From the NCBI GenBank assembly GCA_024225635.1, contig JAAEMK010000103.1:62001-126000 (forward strand): 64,000 bases of DNA, written 5' to 3'. How positions within the stretch are numbered: position 1 is the stretch's first letter; the number at the start of each line of letters is the position of its first letter. The stretch comes from Desulfobacteraceae bacterium (lineage in GTDB: Bacteria > Desulfobacterota > Desulfobacteria > Desulfobacterales > Desulfobacteraceae). A program made the position numbers and the translations under genes. Below the pieces are notes generated by a model. The model ran no database searches. It was not told the origin of the DNA and worked only from the letters and a program-made list of their open reading frames with translations. This document shows positions 16,177-26,187 of this stretch, piece after piece.

Positions 16177-18609
16177 ATGAAAGTCAGTTTAAGCTGGTTA
16201 AATGAATATGCGTCAATCAACTCCGCCCCCGAAGAGATGGCGGCAAAGCTCACCATGGCAGGGCTGGAGGTCGAGTCTTTTAACGGCCGGTTCGATTATC
16301 TTGACAAGGTGGTCGTCGCCAGGGTTGAAGAGGTTTTAAAACATCCCAAGGCGGATCGCTTGCACTGCTGTAAGGTCAATGTTGGGGCGGAAACCCTGAG
16401 CATTGTCTGTGGTGCCCCCAATGTCAAGGAGGGAATGCTCGTTCCCTGCGCCCGGATCGGCGCTGTCCTGCCCGGGGATTTCAAGATTAAGAAGGGAAAG
16501 CTGAGGGGTGAAGTTTCCGAGGGCATGCTTTGCAGCGCATCCGAACTGAAGCTTGATTCCGACACTTCCGGCCTGATGGCTCTTGATGGCTCCCTTGTGC
16601 CCGGTACTCCCCTGGTTGAGGCGCTTACCCTTTCAGACACCGTGTTTGAGATCGATCTTACGCCCAACAGGCCCGATTGTCTCAGCATGATCGGTGTGGC
16701 CCGGGAGGCTGCGGCCTTTCAGGAGCCCGCAGTGGAGCTGAAACTGCCTGAGACCGTGCTCCCTGCGGAACGGGCGGACGTCTCCATCAACGATCTCGCC
16801 GGGGTTGACATTAAAAATCCCGAACTCTGCCCCCGGTATTGCGCCTCCCTTCTGGTGGACGTTACCGTAGGGCCCTCTCCCTTCTGGCTGCAGCAGCGGC
16901 TGGAGTCCGTGGGGCTGGCCCCCATCAATAACGTGGTGGATGTGACCAACTACGTGATGATGGAGACCGGGCAACCCCTGCACGCGTTTGACTTCGATCT
17001 TTTGTCCCGGAACAGGATCGAGGTGAAAACCGCCGGCGCAGATACAAAATTCACCACCCTGGACGGAAGGGAACATCGCCTTGAACCCGATATGCTGATG
17101 ATATGTGACGGGGAGAAGCCCGTGGCCATTGCAGGGGTGATGGGGGGTGAAAATTCCGAAATTTCAAAGAATACGACCCGGGTGCTCATAGAAAGTGCCT
17201 ACTTTAATCCCGTATCCGTCCGAAAGACGGCCAAGCGGACGGGAATCGGCACAGACGCCTCCCACCGTTTCGAGCGGGGCGTCGATCCGGCCGCCACAAG
17301 GCAGGTGCTGGAGCGCGCCACGGTGCTCATGGCTGATCTGGCCGGGGCGTCCATTGCAGAGGGGATCATTGATGAGCATCCCCTGCCTGTCCCTGGGGTT
17401 GAGATTCGTCTGAACATCGACCAGCTCAATCGTCGGCTTGGGACCGATCTGCCGGCAGACCGGATCAAGGACCTGCTGGAATCTGTCTCCTTCGGGGTTA
17501 CCCAGGAGTCGGAAGCCCTTCTTGTCGTCTCCGTACCTAGTTTCAGGGTTGACGTGGCCCGACCGGAGGATCTCTCCGAGGAGGTGGCAAGGCTTTGGGG
17601 GTACAACAATATCAAGACCAGCTTTCCCGCGGTATCTCCCTCACGCACGAGTCTCTCGCCACGGCTTGTTTTCAGGGACATTGTCCGGGAGTGTATGGTC
17701 GGCTTCGGTTTCAGTGAAGCGGTCAACTACAGTTTTACCAGCGCGGAGTCCTGCGACCGCCTCAATCTTGGCGCAGACGACCCCCGGCGTTCGGTGGAGA
17801 AGCTTCTCAACCCGATTTCCGAGGACATGTCGGTGATGCGCAGTTCACTTGTTCCAGGGCTTCTGGAAACCATGAAGCGCAACAACTCCCAGCAGGTGGA
17901 TACCCTGCGGTTGTTTGAGGTGGGAAACACCTTCCTGGCAACCGGAAAGGGGATTCAGCCAGATGAGCGGGAGAAACTTTCCGCCCTCTGGACCGGTTCA
18001 AGGGTTGCTCCCTCCTGCCATACCAAGGCTGAGACGTGTGATTTCTTCGACCTGAAAGGTGTTGTCGAGGGGCTCTTGAATGATCTTGGGATCGAGGGTG
18101 CGGTTTTCTCCCGGGCTTCCAGGGAGGAACATCCCTATTTTAAACAGGGTGTGGCCGCCGCCGTCGAGGCGGAGGGAAAACCGCTGGGCGTTTTCGGCCA
18201 GGTGGACCCGGCGGTGTTGAAAAGTTTCGGCCTCAAGCAGGACGCCTTTGTTTTTGAGCTGGATATAACCGAGCTTTTGGCTGCGGCGCCCGAGGCCGTG
18301 GTATCCACGCCTCTTCCTAAGTTCCCGGCAATCTCACGGGATATCACCCTGGTGGTGGATCGGGATGTGGCGTCCGGCACTATCATGGCGGAGGTTGACA
18401 CCTTTGTGAAGAAAGAGCGCCTTGTGGAGGACGCTTTCCTCTTTGATGTGTATGAGGGCAAGCCCCTTGCCGAGGGAAAACGGTCCATCTCCCTGAGGAT
18501 TATTTACCGGTCCTGGGAAAAGACCTTGAAAGAGAAAAAAATCAAAGGACTCCATGAAAGGATCTCAAAGAGCCTGATCGAGCGATTCGGGGCGGATCTT
18601 CCCTCCTGA
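16177..18609 (+). CDS. pheT: Phenylalanyl-tRNA synthetase beta subunit
   Basis: The 810-residue protein has the PheT domain order: an EMAP/tRNA-binding domain ('KHPKADRLHCCKVNVG', about residues 53-68), B3/B4 editing domain, B5 with 'FDIDLTPNRPDCLS'-type segment at the earlier boundary, the catalytic-like core, and a C-terminal ferredoxin-fold anticodon-binding domain ('FPAISRDITLVVD' onward). It binds tRNA-Phe and removes mischarged tyrosine. It starts one base after pheS. The ihfA gene that often follows pheT is absent; a tRNA gene follows instead. Confidence 0.96.
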   Translation: MKVSLSWLNEYASINSAPEEMAAKLTMAGLEVESFNGRFDYLDKVVVARVEEVLKHPKADRLHCCKVNVGAETLSIVCGAPNVKEGMLVPCARIGAVLPGDFKIKKGKLRGEVSEGMLCSASELKLDSDTSGLMALDGSLVPGTPLVEALTLSDTVFEIDLTPNRPDCLSMIGVAREAAAFQEPAVELKLPETVLPAERADVSINDLAGVDIKNPELCPRYCASLLVDVTVGPSPFWLQQRLESVGLAPINNVVDVTNYVMMETGQPLHAFDFDLLSRNRIEVKTAGADTKFTTLDGREHRLEPDMLMICDGEKPVAIAGVMGGENSEISKNTTRVLIESAYFNPVSVRKTAKRTGIGTDASHRFERGVDPAATRQVLERATVLMADLAGASIAEGIIDEHPLPVPGVEIRLNIDQLNRRLGTDLPADRIKDLLESVSFGVTQESEALLVVSVPSFRVDVARPEDLSEEVARLWGYNNIKTSFPAVSPSRTSLSPRLVFRDIVRECMVGFGFSEAVNYSFTSAESCDRLNLGADDPRRSVEKLLNPISEDMSVMRSSLVPGLLETMKRNNSQQVDTLRLFEVGNTFLATGKGIQPDEREKLSALWTGSRVAPSCHTKAETCDFFDLKGVVEGLLNDLGIEGAVFSRASREEHPYFKQGVAAAVEAEGKPLGVFGQVDPAVLKSFGLKQDAFVFELDITELLAAAPEAVVSTPLPKFPAISRDITLVVDRDVASGTIMAEVDTFVKKERLVEDAFLFDVYEGKPLAEGKRSISLRIIYRSWEKTLKEKKIKGLHERISKSLIERFGADLPS

Positions 18610-18663
18610 TCCGGTTGGTTTTTGAGACGGTTTGGTTCCGGTGTTTAAAAAGTTAACTTACTG

Positions 18664-18692
18664 TTGACACCGGGACCGTCTTGTGGTACTCT
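18664..18692 (+). promoter_or_regulatory. Sigma-70 promoter of tRNA-Gly
   Basis: TTGACA (18664-18669), a 17-base spacer and TACTCT (18687-18692) lie 14 bases before the tRNA. Transcription would start near 18699. Confidence 0.8.
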
Positions 18693-18705
18693 TACAAATT
18701 AAGGT

Positions 18706-18781
18706 GCGGGTATAGCTCAGTTGGTAGAGTACAAGCTTCCCAAGCTTGGGGTCGCGAGTTCGAACCTCGTTGCCCGCTCCA
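18706..18781 (+). tRNA. tRNA-Gly, anticodon CCC
   Basis: The 76-base cloverleaf has acceptor stem GCGGGTA/TGCCCGC, a D-arm with AGCTCAGTTGGTAGAGT, an anticodon stem CAAGC/GCTTG around the loop TTCCCAA, a T-arm with TTCGAAC, discriminator T and an encoded CCA end. The anticodon CCC reads GGG codons. It has its own promoter and terminator. Confidence 0.97.
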
Positions 18782-18891
18782 TTAATACCTTAGGCAGAGG
18801 CAGGTATTTGTTCCACAATGATTGATCGATGTTCGATCTAAGCCTTCAGTATCGCTTTTGGTGAGGACTTAATAGTTGTTATGCATCAGGG

Positions 18892-18913
18892 AACGGGCAT
18901 CTGCCCGTTTTTC
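18892..18913 (+). terminator. Intrinsic terminator after tRNA-Gly
   Basis: AACGGGCA (18892-18899) pairs with TGCCCGTT (18902-18909), followed by a T-rich tract. It separates the tRNA from rimP. Confidence 0.85.
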
Positions 18914-18969
18914 TATTTTTTGGAGATCCGTTAACACGAGCCTGTAAAGGGGTCGCCGGTGAGAGCGTC

Positions 18970-19437
18970 ATGAAGATACAACAGAAAAATCAAGATCCCA
19001 TCATTGCCGGGATCGAAGAGGTGGCAGAACCCCTGTGCGTTGCAGAGGGATTTGAACTCGTTCATGTGGAGCGCCTCTCAGATCGGGGCGGCATGCTTGT
19101 CAGGGTTTACCTTGACAAGCCGGGCGGCATTACAATCGACGACTGCGTTTACATGACACGGCAGCTGGGTGACCTGATAGATGTTCATCTGGAGGATGTC
19201 GAAGCCTACCGGCTCGAGATCTCTTCCCCCGGTTTGAAACGGCCCTTAAAAAAAGCGGCCGATTTTGAGCGGTTCAAGGGAAAGAAGGTGAAGATCGAGA
19301 CCGTTGAGCCCATTGAGGGGCGTAAAAAGTTTACCGGGATTCTGAACGGGATTCAAAACGGGCGTGTTGAAGTCGTTGTTAATAAAAACACGATTGCTTT
19401 TCAATTTGAACAGATCAGCAAATCAAGACTTGCTTAG
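18970..19437 (+). CDS. rimP: Ribosome maturation factor RimP
   Basis: RimP assists 30S assembly. The 155-residue protein has the conserved 'GFELVHVE' strand, 'LVRVYLDKPGGITIDDC' and 'RLEISSPGLKRPL' of the N-domain and an SH3-like C-domain. It is the first gene of the rimP-nusA-infB-rbfA-truB-rpsO-pnp block, a common bacterial order. nusA begins 17 bases later. Confidence 0.96.
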   Translation: MKIQQKNQDPIIAGIEEVAEPLCVAEGFELVHVERLSDRGGMLVRVYLDKPGGITIDDCVYMTRQLGDLIDVHLEDVEAYRLEISSPGLKRPLKKAADFERFKGKKVKIETVEPIEGRKKFTGILNGIQNGRVEVVVNKNTIAFQFEQISKSRLA

Positions 19438-19454
19438 CCACATGGAGAGTAGTG

Positions 19455-20990
19455 ATGCTTATTACAGATATTAAACGGGTTATTGAGCAGGTAAGCCGGG
19501 AAAAGGGCATAAACATTGAAGTGCTCATAACCACTCTTAAAGAAGCTGTTGAATCGGCAGCCAAGAAGAAACTTGGAACCAGGGCCGATGTAGAAGTGCA
19601 CTATGACGAGAAGAGTGGTGAAGTCGAAGTCTTTCAGTTCAAGGAGATCGTGGCCGATGTCGACGATCCCAACATTGAGCTGACCCTTAAAGAGGGCCAG
19701 AAATACGACCCGGCCTGTGAGGTGGGTGACAGTCTCGGTATCAAGATAGATACCGCCGAGTTCGGCAGGATCGCCGCCCAGAGCGCCAAGCAGGTGATCA
19801 TCCAGAAAATGAAGGAAGCGGAACGAAATGCCGTGTATGAGAACTTCATTCATAAAAAAGGCGAGATCATCAACGGCATCGTCCAGCGGATAGACCGGGG
19901 CAACATTATCGTCAACCTGGGGCAGGCCGAGGCTGTGCTCACTTCCAGAGAGCAGATGCCAAGGGAAACCTATCGCCGGGGGGACCGCATCCGGGCTTAC
20001 ATCCTCGATGTCCTCGAAGAGGCAAGGGGGGCTCAGGTCATCCTTTCCCGAACCCATCCCGAATTCATTGCAAAACTGTTTGCCACCGAGGTGCCGGAAA
20101 TTGCCGAGGGAATCGTGAGCATCCGGGGCACCGCCCGGGAGGCGGGTGTCCGGTCCAAGATCGCCGTGAGTTCCACCGATTCCGATGTGGATCCGGTAGG
20201 CGCCTGCGTCGGTATGCGGGGTAACCGGGTCCAGAGCATTGTTCAGGAACTGCGGGGCGAGAAGATCGACATCGTTCCCTGGAATCCGGACGTGGCTAAA
20301 TTTGTCTGCAACGCCCTGGCCCCTGCGGAGATTGCACGGGTGATCATCGATGAGGACAACCGGAGCATGGAAGTGATTGTACCGGACGACTTCCTCTCCA
20401 TTGCCATCGGTAAGAACGGACAGAACGTTCGGCTTGCCTGCCGGCTCACCGGCTGGCACCTGGAGGTGATGAGCGAGGATGAGTACAGCAGTGAGCTCAA
20501 GCAGGGGTACGATTCTTTGATGACGATTCCCGGTGTTTCCCTTGCCATGGCGGAAAAATTGTTCAAGGGCGGGTTCAGTTCGTTTAAGGACGTGTCCATG
20601 GCCAATTGCGGTGATCTGGCTCAGGTGACTGATCTTGATGAGACAGAGGCTGAGCAGCTGATCGAGAATGCAAAAACAATGACCGGGGGCGGCCAGAAAA
20701 ATGAAGCTCCCCAGCCGGTCGAGGAAGCCTCTTCTGCGGCCGCCGGAACACCTGAGACCCAGGATGAAATGCCTGAAGAGCAGGATGAAATGCCTGAAGA
20801 ACAGGATGAAATGCCTGAAGAGCAGGATGAAACGCCTGAAGAGCAGGATGAAACGCCTGAAGAGCAGGATGAAACGCCTGAAGAGCAGGATGAAACGCCC
20901 GAAGAGCTGGAGGAAACGCCTGAAGAGCAGGATGAAGTGCTTGATGAACCGAACCAGGCGTCTGATACAGAGCCGGAACCGGGCGAGTAG
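19455..20990 (+). CDS. nusA: Transcription termination/antitermination protein NusA with acidic repeat tail
   Basis: NusA binds RNA polymerase and nascent RNA and modulates pausing and termination. Domains in order: N-terminal polymerase-binding domain (about 1-130), S1 ('GEIINGIVQRIDRGNIIV'), KH1 and KH2 ('GACVGMRGNRVQSIVQEL', 'SIAIGKNGQNVRLACRLTGW'), a helix-hairpin-helix region ('IPGVSLAMAEKLF'), then an unusual acidic tail. The tail holds nine 7-residue units of the type QDEMPEE/QDETPEE. The second of two adjacent start codons (ATG 19455) was chosen, giving 511 residues. Confidence 0.95.
   Translation: MLITDIKRVIEQVSREKGINIEVLITTLKEAVESAAKKKLGTRADVEVHYDEKSGEVEVFQFKEIVADVDDPNIELTLKEGQKYDPACEVGDSLGIKIDTAEFGRIAAQSAKQVIIQKMKEAERNAVYENFIHKKGEIINGIVQRIDRGNIIVNLGQAEAVLTSREQMPRETYRRGDRIRAYILDVLEEARGAQVILSRTHPEFIAKLFATEVPEIAEGIVSIRGTAREAGVRSKIAVSSTDSDVDPVGACVGMRGNRVQSIVQELRGEKIDIVPWNPDVAKFVCNALAPAEIARVIIDEDNRSMEVIVPDDFLSIAIGKNGQNVRLACRLTGWHLEVMSEDEYSSELKQGYDSLMTIPGVSLAMAEKLFKGGFSSFKDVSMANCGDLAQVTDLDETEAEQLIENAKTMTGGGQKNEAPQPVEEASSAAAGTPETQDEMPEEQDEMPEEQDEMPEEQDETPEEQDETPEEQDETPEEQDETPEELEETPEEQDEVLDEPNQASDTEPEPGE
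20760..20948 (+). repeat. Nine 21-bp tandem repeats in the 3' part of nusA
   Basis: Units start every 21 bases from 20760. The first three encode QDEMPEE, the next four QDETPEE, and the last two are diverged. The near identity of the middle units indicates recent expansion by slippage or recombination. Each unit preserves the reading frame. Confidence 0.95.
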
Positions 20991-21040
20991 GTATGCTGAT
21001 GAAATAATCGGTGGCATGGACGGAATGTACTGTAGAGCAC

Positions 21041-21080
21041 GAAGCCTGGCAGTAGCTGTTTCGCGTGGAAATCAGGCTTC
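21041..21080. repeat. Inverted repeat in the nusA-infB gap
   Basis: GAAGCCTG (21041-21048) and CAGGCTTC (21073-21080) can form an 8-bp stem in the 128-base gap before infB. No gene for the usual YlxR or L7Ae-like protein is found in this gap. Confidence 0.35.
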
Positions 21081-21118
21081 TAACAAACAGAATATGAGAT
21101 CAATATTTGGGGGGACCA

Positions 21119-24100
21119 ATGGCAAAAATCAGGGTATATGAGCTGGCCAAAAAGCTGAATATGACGAATAAAGCGCTGCTTACAAAGCTTAAGGCTATGA
21201 ACATAGAAGTGAAAAGCCATATGAGCTCTCTGGAGGATGATGAGGAGACTCAGGTCCGGAAAAGCCTGTTTGGCCAGAAAAATAAGCAGGCGGACACCCG
21301 GGTAAAACCGTCCGTGATCCGTAGACGTAAGCCAAAGAAGGGCAAAGCGCCGGAAGAATCTGAAGAGCCGGAAGTGCAAGAAGAACTTGTCCAGGACACG
21401 GCAACTCCCGTTGCCAAGGAGGAAGAACCCATCGTTTTCGAGAATGCCCCCGAAGCTCCCAAGGAAGAAAAGGTCGCTCCCGAGGTAAAAGAGCCCTCTG
21501 TCGCAGAGGCCCCCGAGCCCGAGCCGGAGAAAAAGCCTGAACCAAAGGTCCAAGCGCCGGAGAAACCGGTCAAGCCCACGTCCAAGGCGGCTAAAATTAT
21601 CCAACGGCCGGAGGTGAAGCCAGAACCGGCTCCGGATGCGGTGGAAAAGCCGTCCGAGGCCAAGGAAAAGCCGGAACCTGTGGTTGACAAAATCGAGCAG
21701 GCTGAGCCGGACCGGAAAACAGAGGAGTCCAAGCAGCCGGAGAAGGCGCCCGAGCCCAAGGTTGAAACAGAAAAGGTTGAGACTGCCCGGAAAGAGCAGG
21801 AGCCTCAAACACCGGCGAAAGCGTCCGAGCCGGCCAAGGCTGCCGAAGAGAAACCAAAACCAGAGGAAAAGGCTTTAGAAAAAAAGCCTGAACCCGAACA
21901 AAAGGAAACCGCTCCGGAGACGACGGAGGTATCCAAGGAGACCCCAGTGTCTGAGACCGAGGTTCCCGGAAAAAGCATGGAAACAGCTGAAGCAAAAGAT
22001 AAAAAACGGAAAAAGAAAAAGGTTCAGAAACGCTCAACACCTGCAAAGATAATCAAGATGGCCGTGCCCATCCCGGTCTCCTCCAGAACCAAAACCAGGG
22101 AGACGGTGCAGCGAACCAACGGCAGGCACAAGCCGGCCGGGGCCACTCCAGGGCAGCCGAATCATCGTCCTGGCCCGGGTGGTCGTCCTGGCCCGGGTGG
22201 TCGTCCTGGCCCGGGTGGTCGTCCTGCTCCAGGTGGTCGTCCAGCTCCGGGCGCTCGTCATACTCCGGGTGGTCGTCCCGCTCCGGGTGGTCGTCCTGAT
22301 CCCGCTGCAATGCCGCCTGCCAGCGAGAACGATGCAAAGCGAAGCAAGAAGAAAGAGTGGAAGAAAAAACGGGACGGCGCTCCGGCCAACGGCGCGGACG
22401 CGTTTTCCAAGGGCTCTCCCAGGAAGAGAAAGTCCGTTGTCGAGGGCAAGGATCTCTACGAGCGGCGTCCGGGCGGCAAAAAGGGCCGCAGGAAGGATTC
22501 GAGATTTAAGAAGGTAAAGACCCAGAAGACCCAGATTACCGTTCCAAAGGCCATCAAGAGGCGCGTCAAGATCGATGAGACCATCGAGCTTGCAGAGCTT
22601 GCAAAACGAATGGGAATCAAGGCCAATGAGATGATCGTGAAGCTCATGGGCCTGGGTGTCATGGCAACGGTTAACCAGACCATTGATTTTGATACGGCAA
22701 CCCTTGTGGCGGCGGAGTTCGACTACGAGGTTGAGAAGGCTTCGGTGGAGGAGGATATCGTCCTCCAGGTACAGGAGGCTGAGGTTGATCTGGAGAAGCA
22801 GGTGGCAAGATCCCCAGTGGTCACCATCATGGGCCATGTCGACCATGGTAAGACCTCGCTTCTGGACGAGATCCGTAAATCCAAGGTCGCCACGGGTGAG
22901 GCCGGCGGCATCACCCAGCACATTGGCGCCTACAGTGTGGCGATCCCGAACGGAACCATCACTTTTCTGGACACCCCGGGCCATGCCGCCTTTACATCCA
23001 TGCGATCCAGGGGCGCCCAGGTGACCGACCTGGTTGTCCTGGTGGTTGCCGCGGACGACGGTGTCATGCCCCAGACCATTGAGGCTATCAACCATTCAAA
23101 GGCTGCAGGCGTTCCCGTGGTTGTTGCCGTCAACAAGATGGACAAGCCCGGTGCCGATCCGGACAGGGTTACCCGGGAGCTCTCCGAGCAGGGGCTCTTG
23201 TCAGAGGAGTGGGGCGGCGACGTTATCTTTGCCAAGGTGTCTGCAAAGACCGGCGAGGGCATCAGCGAGCTGCTTGAGATGATTCTCCTCCAGGCAGAGG
23301 TGCTGGAGCTGAAGGCCAACCCGGACAGGCTTGCCACCGGTAATGTCATTGAGGCACGGCTTGATGCCGGCAGGGGACCTGTCGCCACCATCCTGGTGAA
23401 CCAGGGAACCCTCAAGACCGGTCAGCCGGTTGTTTGCGGACTCCACTCCGGAAAGATCCGCGTGATGATCGGTGACACCGGACAAGAGGTAAAGGAAGCC
23501 GGCCCCAGTACACCTGTTGAGATCGTCGGCTTGAGCGGCGTGCCCGAAGCGGGCGACGAGTTTGTCGCCCTTGAGTCGGAAAAGGATGCCAAGCATGTGA
23601 GTGATTCAAGGATGCAGAAGCAGCGGGCCAAGATCCTTGCAAAGCGAAGCCGTGCAAACCTTGAGAAACTGTTTGAGAGCATGGGCGCCGACGAGGTGAA
23701 GGAGCTGAAGCTCATCGTCAAGGCCGATGTTCACGGCAGTATCGAAGCCTTGAACGAGTCCATCATGAAGCTTGAGCAGGATGAGGTCAGCATCTCCATC
23801 GTTCATTCCGGAACCGGCGCCATCAACGAGTCCGATGTTTCCCTTGCCGCTGTTTCCGATGCCATTATCATTGGATTCAACGTTCGGCCCACCCCGAAGG
23901 TGCGGACCATGGCCAAGGATGAGAACGTGGACATGCGCTTCTATGATATCATCTACAACGTTATCAACGATATCAAGGCCGCCATCACAGGACTGATGCC
24001 ATCCACCTTCCACGAGAAGGTCCTTGGCAGGGCCGAGGTGAGGGATACCTTTGTGATTCCCCACAAGGGCCTGACCATCGGCGGCTCCTTTGTCCTTGAA

Positions 24101-24328
24101 GGCAAGATCGCAAGGGGCCAGAAGGTTCGCCTTCTCAGGGACGGCGTGGTCAAGTGCGACTCCACCGTTTCTTCCCTCAGGCGCTTCAAGGATGATGTCA
24201 AAGAGGTTGCCCAGGGGTATGAGTGCGGTATCGGTATCGAGCGTTACAACGACATCAAGATCGGCGATATCTTCGAGAGCTATGAGATCGAAGAGAGAAA
24301 AGCCCAGATGGAGCAGATAAAGGAATGA
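21119..24328 (+). CDS. infB: Translation initiation factor IF-2
   Basis: IF-2 is the GTPase that delivers initiator tRNA to the 30S subunit. The 1069-residue protein is long. It has an IF2_N domain (residues 1-50), a low-complexity region rich in E, K, P and A (about 60-320), eight R-P-x-P-G-G repeats (about 350-397), a second IF2_N near 500, then the G domain with GHVDHGKT near residue 572, 'DTPGHAAF', 'NKMD', and the C-terminal tRNA-binding domains. The start is ATG 21119 after GGGGGGA. rbfA overlaps its stop by four bases. Confidence 0.97.
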   Translation: MAKIRVYELAKKLNMTNKALLTKLKAMNIEVKSHMSSLEDDEETQVRKSLFGQKNKQADTRVKPSVIRRRKPKKGKAPEESEEPEVQEELVQDTATPVAKEEEPIVFENAPEAPKEEKVAPEVKEPSVAEAPEPEPEKKPEPKVQAPEKPVKPTSKAAKIIQRPEVKPEPAPDAVEKPSEAKEKPEPVVDKIEQAEPDRKTEESKQPEKAPEPKVETEKVETARKEQEPQTPAKASEPAKAAEEKPKPEEKALEKKPEPEQKETAPETTEVSKETPVSETEVPGKSMETAEAKDKKRKKKKVQKRSTPAKIIKMAVPIPVSSRTKTRETVQRTNGRHKPAGATPGQPNHRPGPGGRPGPGGRPGPGGRPAPGGRPAPGARHTPGGRPAPGGRPDPAAMPPASENDAKRSKKKEWKKKRDGAPANGADAFSKGSPRKRKSVVEGKDLYERRPGGKKGRRKDSRFKKVKTQKTQITVPKAIKRRVKIDETIELAELAKRMGIKANEMIVKLMGLGVMATVNQTIDFDTATLVAAEFDYEVEKASVEEDIVLQVQEAEVDLEKQVARSPVVTIMGHVDHGKTSLLDEIRKSKVATGEAGGITQHIGAYSVAIPNGTITFLDTPGHAAFTSMRSRGAQVTDLVVLVVAADDGVMPQTIEAINHSKAAGVPVVVAVNKMDKPGADPDRVTRELSEQGLLSEEWGGDVIFAKVSAKTGEGISELLEMILLQAEVLELKANPDRLATGNVIEARLDAGRGPVATILVNQGTLKTGQPVVCGLHSGKIRVMIGDTGQEVKEAGPSTPVEIVGLSGVPEAGDEFVALESEKDAKHVSDSRMQKQRAKILAKRSRANLEKLFESMGADEVKELKLIVKADVHGSIEALNESIMKLEQDEVSISIVHSGTGAINESDVSLAAVSDAIIIGFNVRPTPKVRTMAKDENVDMRFYDIIYNVINDIKAAITGLMPSTFHEKVLGRAEVRDTFVIPHKGLTIGGSFVLEGKIARGQKVRLLRDGVVKCDSTVSSLRRFKDDVKEVAQGYECGIGIERYNDIKIGDIFESYEIEERKAQMEQIKE
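22166..22309 (+). repeat. Eight 18-bp tandem repeats in infB
   Basis: Units start every 18 bases from 22166; the first three are identical and encode RPGPGG, later ones drift to RPAPGG or RHTPGG. They form a flexible linker between the N-terminal regions and the GTPase core. Confidence 0.92.
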
Positions 24329-24687
24329 AGCCATATCCAAGGTCCGAAAGAGTCGGCATAAAGATCCAGGCGGTTCTTTCGGAACTGATCCGGAAGAAGA
24401 TCCAGGATCCGCGGGTTGAGCTTGCCACCATCAGCAGCGTAAAGGTCACCTCTGATCTGCGGATCGCTTACGTTTACTTTTCGGTTTTCGGCGGCGAGGA
24501 GCGGATCAAGGAGGCAGCTGCGGGGCTCCAAAGCTGCCATGGGTTTATCAAGCGCCAGGTGGCGTCACAGCTTGGGCTTCGGTACATGCCGGAGCTGAAG
24601 TTTCTCCATGATGAATCCTTTGACCATGGCTCCCGGATCGATAAGCTGCTTCGATCCGTTTCCAAGGAGAGCGACCCGGAAGAATGA
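24325..24687 (+). CDS. rbfA: Ribosome-binding factor A
   Basis: RbfA is a KH-like protein that assists late 30S maturation. The 120-residue sequence has '[20 protein letters not shown]' near the start, '[16 protein letters not shown]' in the centre and '[20 protein letters not shown]' near the end, all typical. Its ATG overlaps the infB stop and its stop overlaps the truB start (ATGA), indicating tight coupling. The nrnA-type phosphoesterase gene often found after rbfA is missing. Confidence 0.96.
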   Translation: MKPYPRSERVGIKIQAVLSELIRKKIQDPRVELATISSVKVTSDLRIAYVYFSVFGGEERIKEAAAGLQSCHGFIKRQVASQLGLRYMPELKFLHDESFDHGSRIDKLLRSVSKESDPEE

Positions 24688-25592
24688 ATCACGGAATCGT
24701 TGCCGTTGACAAGCCCGTAGGCATCTCCTCAGCCAAGGTGGTCGCCCGGGTAAAACGGCACTTCAATGTCAAGAAAGTCGGTCACACCGGTACCCTGGAC
24801 CCCTTTGCCACAGGGCTGATGCTCTGCGGCATCAACAAGGGTACCCGGATCTCCCGGTTTTTACTCGGCGGTCCCAAACAATACAGGGCCACCCTTTGCC
24901 TCGGGGTTACCACGGATACCCTTGATTGCACGGGCCAGGTGGAAAACCGGGCTGACCCATCCCTTCTGGCCCGGATTACCCGGCAGCAGGTGGAGGAGAC
25001 GGTCAGCTCTTTTGTCGGCCGGCAGCTCCAGCATCCTCCCATCTATTCGGCCTTGAAACACAACGGCCAGCCCCTTTACAAACTGGCGCGCCAGGGCAAG
25101 GCCGTGCAAAAGCCCCCCAGGGAGATCGAGATCTTCTCCATCTCCATGGTTAACGTCGAGATGCCCTATGTCACCATTGATGTGCACTCCTCGGCCGGGA
25201 CCTACATCCGCAGTCTCGCCCAGGACATCGGGGAAAAGCTGGGCTGCGGCGCCCACCTGACCGCACTTCGGAGAACCTATTCCTGTGGATTTTCCGTGGA
25301 CAGGGCCATTCCCCTTTCCGACCTTGAATCCATGGACCGTGAAGAAGCCCTGCTAAGAATCGTACCCATGGCCGAGGTGCTCTCGTTCATGCCCGGGTTC
25401 GAAGCCGATGGGGATATGTTGAGAAAAATCGGCTGCGGTCAGAATATTTCCCTGGAAAAGAGGATCGCTCCCCCCACCGACCCGGGGGCGCCCTTTGTGA
25501 AAATCATCGGTCCGGACGGCGCTCTTGCGGCCGTGGTGGAGTATGATTTCGAGGCTGATAAATATAATTATTGTTGCGTTTTTATCGATTAG
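24684..25592 (+). CDS. truB: tRNA pseudouridine-55 synthase
   Basis: TruB makes pseudouridine in the T-loop of tRNAs. The catalytic motif [12 protein letters not shown], with the nucleophilic Asp, is near residues 32-43; '[13 protein letters not shown]' and '[15 protein letters not shown]' are further family blocks. The 302-residue protein includes a C-terminal PUA-like part. It overlaps rbfA by four bases. Confidence 0.96.
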   Translation: MNHGIVAVDKPVGISSAKVVARVKRHFNVKKVGHTGTLDPFATGLMLCGINKGTRISRFLLGGPKQYRATLCLGVTTDTLDCTGQVENRADPSLLARITRQQVEETVSSFVGRQLQHPPIYSALKHNGQPLYKLARQGKAVQKPPREIEIFSISMVNVEMPYVTIDVHSSAGTYIRSLAQDIGEKLGCGAHLTALRRTYSCGFSVDRAIPLSDLESMDREEALLRIVPMAEVLSFMPGFEADGDMLRKIGCGQNISLEKRIAPPTDPGAPFVKIIGPDGALAAVVEYDFEADKYNYCCVFID

Positions 25593-25684
25593 CATTTAGC
25601 ATATAGCGTTCGGGAAAGCAGAAAAATCGCCTTCCCGGTTGTTTACGGTTGTCTGAATGGAATATTGGATGACCATTTTTAGCG

Positions 25685-25707
25685 AATCCCTGTAATCAGG
25701 GATTTTT
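25685..25707 (+). terminator. Hairpin with T-run before rpsO
   Basis: AATCCCTG (25685-25692) pairs with CAGGGATT (25697-25704) and is followed by TTT and further AT-rich bases, 31 bases before rpsO. It looks like a modest terminator after truB or part of an rpsO leader. Confidence 0.6.
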
Positions 25708-25737
25708 ATTATTTATTCCAAGTAAAGGAGTGTAAAC

Positions 25738-26007
25738 GTGGTTTTACTGGCAGAAAACAAAGAGGAGATGATCGAAAAGTTCAAGCTCCACGAATCTGAC
25801 ACAGGCTCACCTGAAGTACAGGTGGCTCTTTTGACCCACCGTATCAGCTACCTGACAGATCATGTCAAAACTCACAAAAAAGATCACCATTCAAGAAGAG
25901 GTCTTCTTATTCTTGTCGGAAGGCGTCGCAGTCTTCTTGATTATCTCAAGAAAAAGGATATCTCAAGATATCGTTCTTTGATCGAGAAACTCGGTCTGAG
26001 GCGGTAG
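25738..26007 (+). CDS. rpsO: 30S ribosomal protein S15
   Basis: The 89-residue protein matches S15 throughout, including '[19 protein letters not shown]' and '[20 protein letters not shown]'. It starts with GTG after AAGGAG. It lies directly before pnp, the classic rpsO-pnp order. Confidence 0.98.
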   Translation: MVLLAENKEEMIEKFKLHESDTGSPEVQVALLTHRISYLTDHVKTHKKDHHSRRGLLILVGRRRSLLDYLKKKDISRYRSLIEKLGLRR

Positions 26008-26015
26008 CGTGAACG

Positions 26016-26042
26016 GAACCGGCGCCGTCCTGGTGCCGGTTC
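26016..26042 (+). terminator. GC hairpin after rpsO
   Basis: GAACCGGC (26016-26023) and GCCGGTTC (26035-26042) form an 8-bp stem nine bases after the rpsO stop. It lacks a T-run, so it may be a processing or stabilising element or a weak terminator. Confidence 0.45.
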
Positions 26043-26099
26043 GACTTAAACAACAGGCGGCAGCTCTTTGGCAGATACCTGAATAAGTTCGCATATGCA

Positions 26100-26125
26100 G
26101 CATAAAAACCTTGTGATTTTTATGC
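26100..26125 (+). promoter_or_regulatory. Perfect hairpin in the pnp leader
   Basis: GCATAAAAA (26100-26108) pairs with TTTTTATGC (26117-26125) around an 8-base loop, 62 bases before pnp. In E. coli the pnp leader contains an RNase III-cleaved hairpin used for autocontrol; a similar role is an inference from position. Confidence 0.45.
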
Positions 26126-26187
26126 TGGAGGTGCGGGTTTATTCTGTTATGAAGATGCTTTTGAGCCGCCTCTTTACAGGAGACATT

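Noticed and set aside
19434-21017. 527-codon minus-strand frame opposite nusA
   Set aside because: Antisense to nusA; its repeated FRRFILLF pattern is simply the complement of the nusA tandem repeat.
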